Shown piece after piece: positions 57,770 through 64,000 of a stretch of 64,000 nt of DNA (positions are counted from its first letter, which is position 1; each line of letters begins with the position of its first letter). Both the position numbers and the translations under genes were made by a program. Source of the DNA: Pycnopodia helianthoides (Eukaryota; Echinodermata; Asteroidea; Forcipulatida; Asteriidae); assembly GCA_032158295.1 (NCBI GenBank), contig CM063258.1, positions 9,194,583-9,258,582 on the forward strand. The letters run 5' to 3'. The notes below the pieces were generated by a model. The model was not told the origin of the DNA. It did not search any database and saw only the letters and a list, made by a program, of their open reading frames with translations.

Positions 57770-57960
57770 GTGTGGCAATAAGCGCGAATTTTTTTTCGCA
57801 ATTTTTTTTTTGGATTTACGCAAAATAATTTTTTTTTGAAATCGTCCCCCTATGAAATCCATTCATCGTAGAATTTTGTTCCCTACCCCAATCGATTGGA
57901 AACATCCTCATGAATAAATTTAAAAAAAAAAAATCAAAAAAAAAGCTTCGGAAAGTGGCG
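57770..57960. repeat. Inverted AT-rich repeat with GCGAAAAAA/TTTTTT arms
   Basis: Poly-T-rich GCGAATTTTTTTTCGCAATT at the left and a poly-A-rich segment ending AAAGCTTCGGAAAGTGGCGG at the right, followed by CCATGAAATTGGCCCC, a terminus of the GGGCCC family. Probably a decayed copy whose left end begins near 56660-56700 (GGAGGCGGCCGCCACTTTAA). Confidence 0.4.
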
Positions 57961-58174
57961 GCCGCCTGCGGAAATTTTTCCATGAAATTGGCCCCAGAGG
58001 GGTAATAAACTAATATAAATGGTTTGTGATCATCATGATTCATTCATTATTGTGATAAAAAATTGTCATCAGGTGATAAACAAAACTTCAAGTTCAATCC
58101 CATGATATAACTCATCTCACAGTCACACACTGACACAGACACCTGTACTTGTTAAATATGTTTAACATACTTAC

Positions 58175-58291
58175 AGAGTTATCGACACGAGATATACATT
58201 GTACAGCTGGTTTACAGCACACAGAATGCGTTAAAAACCCACGAAAACTCAAAGGAGTTGCAATACAAACTCGTCTAATGGAGGCCGCCAT
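58175..58291 (-). CDS. MRPS18B: MRPS18B (mS40) exon 1, start codon and mitochondrial targeting region
   Basis: On the minus strand an ATG at 58291-58289 opens a 39-codon exon that ends in phase 0 at a consensus donor (gtaagt). It begins MAASIRRVCIATPLSFRG: Arg-rich, Ser-rich and free of acidic residues, as expected of a mitochondrial presequence. I chose this start because it has a purine-free but MRP-typical ATGGCGGCC context and because the exon reads in frame into the conserved body of the protein. MRPS18B is one of three bS18-related proteins of the animal mitochondrial small ribosomal subunit. It is encoded in the nucleus, made in the cytosol and assembled in the mitochondrial matrix. 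Confidence 0.85.
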
Positions 58292-59003
58292 GACAGTCCT
58301 TAGTCCTCGTTCAATACAATATCGTAAATATTGTTTTTTTTACAAAATAATTCAAATACTTTAAGAATAAAACACATTTTAAAGTAATTGAATATTAAAC
58401 ATATGTTTATAAGTTATTCGAAGGTAATATAACTAAATAAATATCATGCTTAAATTTGTTTTTAAAAATAAACAATTTTATTGTGCCTCAATTTAAAACC
58501 TCTATGTTGCTATTAATTTATACCTCAAATGAAATCGTACACTTTGCTCCTTATATTACTTTTACTAAATGTGTACAAACAAACTAATATGTAAAAAAAA
58601 AAAAAAAAAAAATAGTTTAAACGCTTACAAATTATTGCTGGAGTTATATCGATGATTCATACATATTTATCACACTTTTTTTAAACGATATAAACTTAAA
58701 AGGTCAGTTTCAGGGCGTCTCTTCTGACGTCATGCACGCCTCAAAATTTTCCGACAGCGCATGCGTATTGCATTCATAACTGAATCTATCGTTCGACGTG
58801 GTCCCGAAACGTTGTCATATTGAAAATATTGAAAGCCAAAAATCACCTTACTTTTGCAAATCCAGCCTCTCAGTTTTACATTATATGACCAGTAGTGTCT
58901 TATAGATCACGAAAACTGTCATTAGGCACACTTTCACAGACAATTTAATGGCTGTTATAGGAGGGAAATAGGACAAGTTTCTTTCGAGTCAAAAGAAAAA
59001 AAG
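58292..59003. promoter_or_regulatory. Likely MRPS18B promoter, possibly bidirectional
   Basis: The region upstream of the MRPS18B start holds a perfect CRE-like TGACGTCA (58725-58732) and an NRF-1-like GCGCATGCGT (58757-58766). Both motif types are typical of nuclear genes for mitochondrial proteins. At 59002-59010 the plus strand reads AAGATGGCGG, a YY1-like motif and also a possible start codon for a divergent transcript. A poly-A run (about 58592-58612) lies nearer the gene. Motif presence is seen directly; function is inferred, and the motifs lie some 430-480 bp from the start codon. Confidence 0.3.
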
Positions 59004-61249
59004 ATGGCGGGTGTCAGTTTTGTGAAAATATGTGAAGGAGGTTGAAATCCATATTTCTTCGAGAATTCTCTTCATGTTGTCCGCTGTTAAAATACCAAAT
59101 TAGTAAACCATCAAATACACTGAATGTTCTTGAACAATTTCAGTAGTAAATACAGGACCCACACTGTAAATGTATCTGTAAAAAGACAGGGTTTTTTCGT
59201 CGTGCTCGATGTTGAAGTGCCAACCAGACCTACCTGGGACTGTTGAAAAAAAGTAAGTGTTACTGTGCCGTTTTGCGCTAAGTTTTACATATTTCTTTAT
59301 GGAATTATGACATAAGTTGCTGTGCAGAGGAACCAGTAAGTATTTTCTACCTCGTCTTTTTTGGATTTTGTTTGATATGTGTCATTTTCAGGTGGTAAAG
59401 TTTATGTTTTTCTTTGACCAGTTTCTGAGTTCTGCGTTGGCTTGTGGACGTGCACAGTACACTTCATGTGGAAGTCGCACTCACACACACATGCAATAAC
59501 CGTTCGTCGTGCGGGCGCGGGCGCCATGCCCCTGGGCCCAGCACAAACACACGATGATGATGCACTCTGCAATAAATCCATTGAATATTGATTGACAGGT
59601 TGCCCAAGCTTTCTTTGTGCACAGCAAGGTAGTTTTGGGCGGAGTTTATGTGCGTGTTTCTTACAACTTGCAAAATGATTGGTCAAACTTTTAATGTATG
59701 TGATGTTATGGTAAATATACCTCTTGGTGATTTTGCATTATATTTAGTTTTATTTCATCAGAATAAAAGTACTCACGAAAATATTAGCTTTTTACCCTCT
59801 GTGAGTGAAAAAACTAAACTTGATTGCATTCATAAAAGAAGGAATTTTGATCAAAGGGTAATTACACAAAATGAACAAAATTGTATAATAATATTGTTAT
59901 CCTTGCTTGCAAGAAAAATGTGTTTAATTATCAATTGTTGATATAGTTTTAACAAGTATTCCATCTGATCTTTGTTGTCTGACAAACTGTAAATTACAGA
60001 CCGTTAAAAGATCAAGTTAATTTTAAGTTAGTCTCTTCAGTATTATCAGCAAGCATGTAAGAAATTGTTCAAATCCCTCAGGATCAATACTTTCTTTTAC
60101 CTGTTGAAAATAGAACAAAAAATAATTTGTATTTCTATTTTCAACAAAACGGCATTGCTTTTTAAGCCACCCACCCACCCCAATTTTCCTGTTTTGATTT
60201 TTATTTTTTATTTTTATTTTTTTATATAATTATTACATTGTGTTGAACATTTTGAACTGTTGATAGTGCTGAATGACCCCATTCTAGTCCAATCTGATTC
60301 AGACTGTTTATACATTTTTGTTTTCTTTTCTTTCTTTTTTCAAACCAAAAAAAAACAGCATTTTCTCAGATAAATATTATTATGAAAAAAAGTTTATTAA
60401 TATCCCATGTAAGCTTTCATATCCATTAAATTATTAATTAAATTACAATGTTTTGTTCTGTATATACGTGATTATTATGATGCTTGCTGAAGAATTGCAT
60501 AATTTATCCAAGTAAATTAGGAATTTATTTAATAAGGCTTACTCCCAATCCTATATTTTGACTTAAATATTTCCTTATTGCACCGTACAGCATTTCTGAG
60601 CATTTTCCCAGAGTGTTCCGCTGGCCAGAGGCCAGTTCAAACCTGATGACCAGTCAAAAATGCTCTCTCCGAGTGGACCAGCAGTTCAGTGTTGGAAAAT
60701 TCCTATTTATTATGAAATATTGACCATTCCAGAGAAATAGCTGGCAGACAAGTGAAACGACAAGACTAACTGGTCAAACTGGTCAGACTAACTGGTTTTT
60801 AGACCGTCTTTATTTGTAGTTTTACATGTAATGATAGTAGTGGCTTCTTGTAGACCATGTTACCTTTGTTTACAGAGTGATGACCTTTTATATTTGAATG
60901 CACTTCCTGACGGGCAAGATGTTACACAGGCATTTTGTGTCATATTTTTTTACATAAATTCAAAATTTACAAAAGCGACAGCTGTACAGCTTTTGAGATG
61001 TCTTTCCTTTCTTCATATCAAAAGTTGAGAAAAATCAGACAGTGCAATCTCCATAAAACATAAGATTTGTTGTATTCTTCTATTGAGCTGTTTACAAATG
61101 CGGCTGCAGGAAGTCCAGGCTCTGTGGCTCTTTTGTAAACATGTGATGTCACAGGTCACATGGTCTATAGCGCTCAAATCCATCACTCAGTGATGCTCAT
61201 GGCGCTCCAACATTGTTACCCGTGTTCTCTGGGCCATTCATTTTATTCT
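59004..61249. other. No supported gene; possible start of a divergent transcript
   Basis: ATGGCGGGTGTCAGTTTTGT at 59004 opens only 13 codons. At about 60878 an acceptor-like tttgtttacag precedes an open stretch reading SDDLLYLNALPDGQD.. that I do not recognise. The rest is AT-rich with a CA run (59485-59495). Confidence 0.3.
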
Positions 61250-61478
61250 TTAACCCTCTTGCTGTCTGACCATTCAATACCATTCAAGTGGTTTTGAATG
61301 ATAGATAAACTATGCCAGCCTGAAATATGATACCATGAGGGAATGCATGTACACAGTACACAGTTAGTTCTATGCACAGTTGTGCCACCGTACACAACCT
61401 TGGCAGTTGAATGGTTTCAAATGGTTGGTCAACTCACTGGAAAATGTTGCCAAGAGTCACTGACAGTAGGAGGGTTAA
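61250..61478. mobile_element. TTAA-ended element with CCCTC termini (piggyBac-like MITE)
   Basis: TTAA at 61250-61253 and 61475-61478 encloses CCCTCTTGCTGTCTGAC at the left and its inverted match GTCACTGACAGTAGGAGGG at the right. TTAA targets with CCC termini fit piggyBac. Interior CTATGCCAGCCTGAAATATG occurs in fragments at 52395 and 54480. No ORF. Confidence 0.8.
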
Positions 61479-61510
61479 ACCATCTCAGCTTCTTGTGAGT
61501 ATACAGCCTG

Positions 61511-61712
61511 TGCTGCCAAATATCAATCAATCACAAGAACCATCTCTGCAGTCACAGGTACCCATTTACCCCAGGGAAAAGAGAAGCAATTATAGCAAGT
61601 GTCGCCCTCAAGGACACAAGTGTCATGACCGGGATTCGAACCCACATCCTGATGACTTAGCCACCAGAACTTGAGTCCGATGCACTTAACTGCTCGGCCA
61701 CGCCACGCCACT
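61511..61712 (-). mobile_element. tRNA(Leu)-like SINE with intact box A and box B
   Basis: The minus strand starts GTGGCGTGGCCGAGCAGTTA (box A, plus 61685-61700), has an anticodon-arm-like GGACTCAAGTTCTGG and box B GGTTCGAATCCC (plus 61631-61642), then a body with GGGGTAAATGGGTACCTGTG and a TTGATTGAT tail. The head resembles tRNA-Leu. Confidence 0.8.
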
Positions 61713-62369
61713 TGTACCCTACAGAGATAATAAGCACTGCATTCTCGGTGCTTCTCGAGTCATGCAGATAAATCACACACCGGGGCACTAGTGTAAAAAA
61801 AAATGTTGCATCTTTTAAATATTCAATAGCATTGAGTAAAGTGTTAATCACACATTGATGTAGGGTCAAATTTAAATAATATTCTTTAAAGAGATGCAAT
61901 TATTACATAGGAATTGCTTATTTAGAATTGGTTTTTATTTTGTCCTTTACTAAAAAGGTACAATACATGATTAGCCAGGAGCCCCCCCCCAAAGAAAAAA
62001 AATACTGAACTTTTATGATCTGAAATCATAAGTTTTATAGTATTCGATATCAGTACCAATTGTCCATTGTTTTTATTTGCCAATGTAAGCATGAACATGC
62101 ACAAACCTCTCTCAAAAAATTAACTTTTGTTTCCTTGGAACAGGACAGGATGCAGTGTTCACAGATTGGTTTTTTGATATGTTTATTGGAAACATTTCTC
62201 TCTTCCCCAAAACAATGATGTGGTACATTGTGCATATAGCGTAGCTTAAATTAGGCCCAAATGAAAGGGATGAGTAACTTCCATTTCTGTAATAAGGCAA
62301 AACGGTGTCATCCATTTTAAAAGAAAAAAACAACATAGAAATACAAAATTCAAGGATGTATGTGATTTA

Positions 62370-62455
62370 ACGGCTTTGACAGTGGCTATGGCCAGAATGT
62401 CGCAGCCAACAGTCATAGCCGGTGCTGAAGTTGAAGCTACAGTGTATAGAACCCG
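62370..62455. mobile_element. GGCTACGGCTATGGC-family element, copy 5, degraded
   Basis: AACGGCTTTGACAGTGGCTA and GCAGCCAACAGTCATAGCCG match the family's two arms. The termini are not clear. Confidence 0.45.
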
Positions 62456-62755
62456 GAGAATGCTGCGTGTGTTAAACATTTCATTCTTGTATGGTCAAGA
62501 CAGTTTTACATTCCATTGTTTAAGGGCACCTCTTCGCAACTATGGGGGAAATGTAAATATGTCATGTTCGTACAGGACAGTTCTTGGGGCACCAGGGGCA
62601 ATTACCAGGGGCAATGACCATTGCCTCTGTGAAGAGTCTGGGCTGAATTTGCTGGGCCTGGTACTTCATTCTTGTAAGGACAGGGCAGTTTGACATTGTT
62701 TGAAGCACATGTACATCATTGGTAACTGTCAAAGACCAGTATCTGCACTGTATGT

Positions 62756-63058
62756 GACCCAACATATACATTAAATAACAAACATGTGAAAGTTTAAGCT
62801 CAATCGTTCATCGCAGTTACGAGAAAATAGTGAAAAACCCTTTTTTATGTTTTTCACTGTTTTCAAACATCGGATTTTATCACTGTGATAAAGACTATGT
62901 TTTTACTCATTTCCTAAAAACTAAAGCATTTCAAGCAAAACTATTTCAAAGGAAGTTTTCCACCATGACCATCTTTATAATGTAATGTAAGTTATGTGCA
63001 AATCTGTGAACATTTATATTTTCATCCTTACCGATGTTGTACACTCCCTTTAAAGGTA
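62756..63058. mobile_element. TTTAAAGG element, 5'-truncated copy
   Basis: Carries the shared interior ACGAGAAAATAGTGAAAAAC and the right end CTTACCGATGTTGTACACTC then CCTTTAAAGG. The left end is missing. It abuts the next copy. Confidence 0.65.
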
Positions 63059-63396
63059 TTATACAAGATTGGTAGAGCTGACAAAACAGTCACAAACAAA
63101 GTTCATGTTTTGTGTGATTAACCATATGCATGAAATAAAAACCTGTGAAAATTTGAGCTCAATTGGTCATCGACGTCACGAGAAAATAGTGAAAAGAGAT
63201 CTTATGTGTTTTCTGTTTTTTCAAATTATCGCGCGCGATAATTACTATTGTTTTACTCGTTTTTCAGAAACGATAGCATTTTAGGCAGAAATATTTTAAG
63301 GAACCCATTCTACCATTACTTTAAATCATGTAAGTTATGTGTGAATCTGTGAACATTGTGTTCCTCGATCTTACCAATAGTGTACAGGGCCTTTAA
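63052..63396. mobile_element. TTTAAAGG element, full-length copy
   Basis: Begins TTTAAAGGTATTATACAAGA and ends ..TTACCAATAGTGTACAGGGC then CTTTAAGGG. The interior ACGAGAAAATAGTGAAAAGA, also seen in 41777-42177, confirms the family. Confidence 0.75.
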
Positions 63397-63445
63397 GGGA
63401 TTGACTATACAAGGAAAATATAAATTTGTAATCTACAATTCCGAG

Positions 63446-63771
63446 GGGCATCAAGGCAATCATGGGCATTGGGGCAATCATGGGCATTGGGGCAATCATG
63501 GGCATTGGGGCAATCATGGGCATTGGGGCAATCATGGGCATTGGGGCAATCATCATGGGCATTGGGGCAATCATGGGCATTGGGGCAATCATGGGCATCA
63601 AGGCAATCATGGGCATCGGGGCAATCATGGGCATTGGGGCAATCATGGGCATTGGGGCAATCATGGGCATTGGGGCAATCATGGGCTTTGGGGCAATCAT
63701 GGGCATTGGGGCAATCATGGGCATTGGGGCAATCATGGGCATTGGGGCAATCATGGGCATTGGGGCAATCA
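63446..63771 (+). repeat. 18-bp minisatellite, about 18 copies
   Basis: The unit GGCAATCATGGGCATTGG is repeated about 18 times with very few changes; one unit has an extra CAT near 63550 and a few units read GGCATCAAGG. All three plus frames and a minus frame stay open because the unit length is a multiple of three and has no stop, giving GHWGNH- or MIAPMP-type peptides. I regard it as non-coding. Confidence 0.93.
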
Positions 63772-64000
63772 CCTTTGTGAAGTATTGAGAGGTTGAGGGT
63801 GAGTTTGTTTTTGATGGTAATTTTATTGAGTATGTTTTCTTGTTCACATAATAGATGTTTAAATAGTTGTTTAAATAGTTGTTTTTATGTTGTGTGTTTC
63901 ACCCATTCAAACATGATGCTGTTGCATTGCTGCTAAGATCTACAAATGAGAAAATAAAAAAGGGTTCATTTTGTGTCATTAACCCTAAGAAGCCCAACTC
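63772..64000. other. Window end, nothing recognised
   Basis: AT-rich sequence with a short duplication of TTTAAATAGTTG (about 63858-63880). No gene evidence. Confidence 0.5.

Noticed and set aside
59004..59045. Start of a divergent coding gene
   Set aside because: Only 13 codons before a stop and no consensus donor within them; kept only as a motif.
60878..60960. Exon of a gene divergent from MRPS18B
   Set aside because: There is a good acceptor-like tract, but no clear donor, no recognised protein and no upstream exon with matching phase.
63446..63771. CRISPR array
   Set aside because: Direct head-to-tail repeats without unique spacers in a eukaryotic genome; it is a minisatellite.
63356..63847. 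His/Gly/Trp-rich or Met/Ile/Ala/Pro repeat protein
   Set aside because: Every frame of the 18-bp repeat is open on plus and one on minus, so openness carries no information.

Overview
This is an AT-rich, repeat-dense stretch of animal nuclear DNA. It shows short exons with GT..AG introns, AATAAA signals, tRNA-derived SINEs and many short foldback (MITE-like) elements, and no bacterial-style gene packing. The protein matches and the repeat families point to a marine deuterostome, most likely an echinoderm. That assignment is an inference from memory of such genomes, not a database result.

Two genes can be read with confidence. (1) On the + strand, 41528-43445 holds the last two coding exons of a LIM-homeobox gene of the Lhx2/9 (apterous) class. 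The 60-residue homeodomain is split by an intron between positions 46 and 47. I found no LIM-domain exon upstream, so the 5' part lies outside the window or beyond a very long intron. (2) On the - strand, 58291 down to 49510 holds a complete eight-exon gene for mitochondrial ribosomal protein S18B (mS40). The exons join in frame to 214 residues and include a 21-nt microexon. The two genes converge tail to tail.

Layout: 1-41.5 kb has no recognisable exons. It carries mono-, di- and tetranucleotide runs, several minisatellites, MITE families, hammerhead-like hairpins, a 353-bp foldback element built on GTACGTAC, and one speculative small secreted-protein ORF at 26227-26454. 41.5-45 kb is the Lhx2/9 3' end, whose last intron is more than half transposon-derived. 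45-49.2 kb is intergenic with a nested MITE insertion and a SINE. 49.2-58.3 kb is MRPS18B, whose introns carry foldback elements and a tRNA-like head. 58.3-59 kb is its likely promoter. 59-64 kb holds TTAA-ended elements, a SINE, paired TTTAAAGG elements and an 18-bp minisatellite.

The two genes have no evident functional link: one is a developmental transcription factor, the other a mitoribosome component. The most unusual material is the non-autonomous transposon record. It includes two copies of a ~120-bp element, each with its own 8-bp target duplication, and a 90-bp element nested inside another repeat with an 8-bp duplication.
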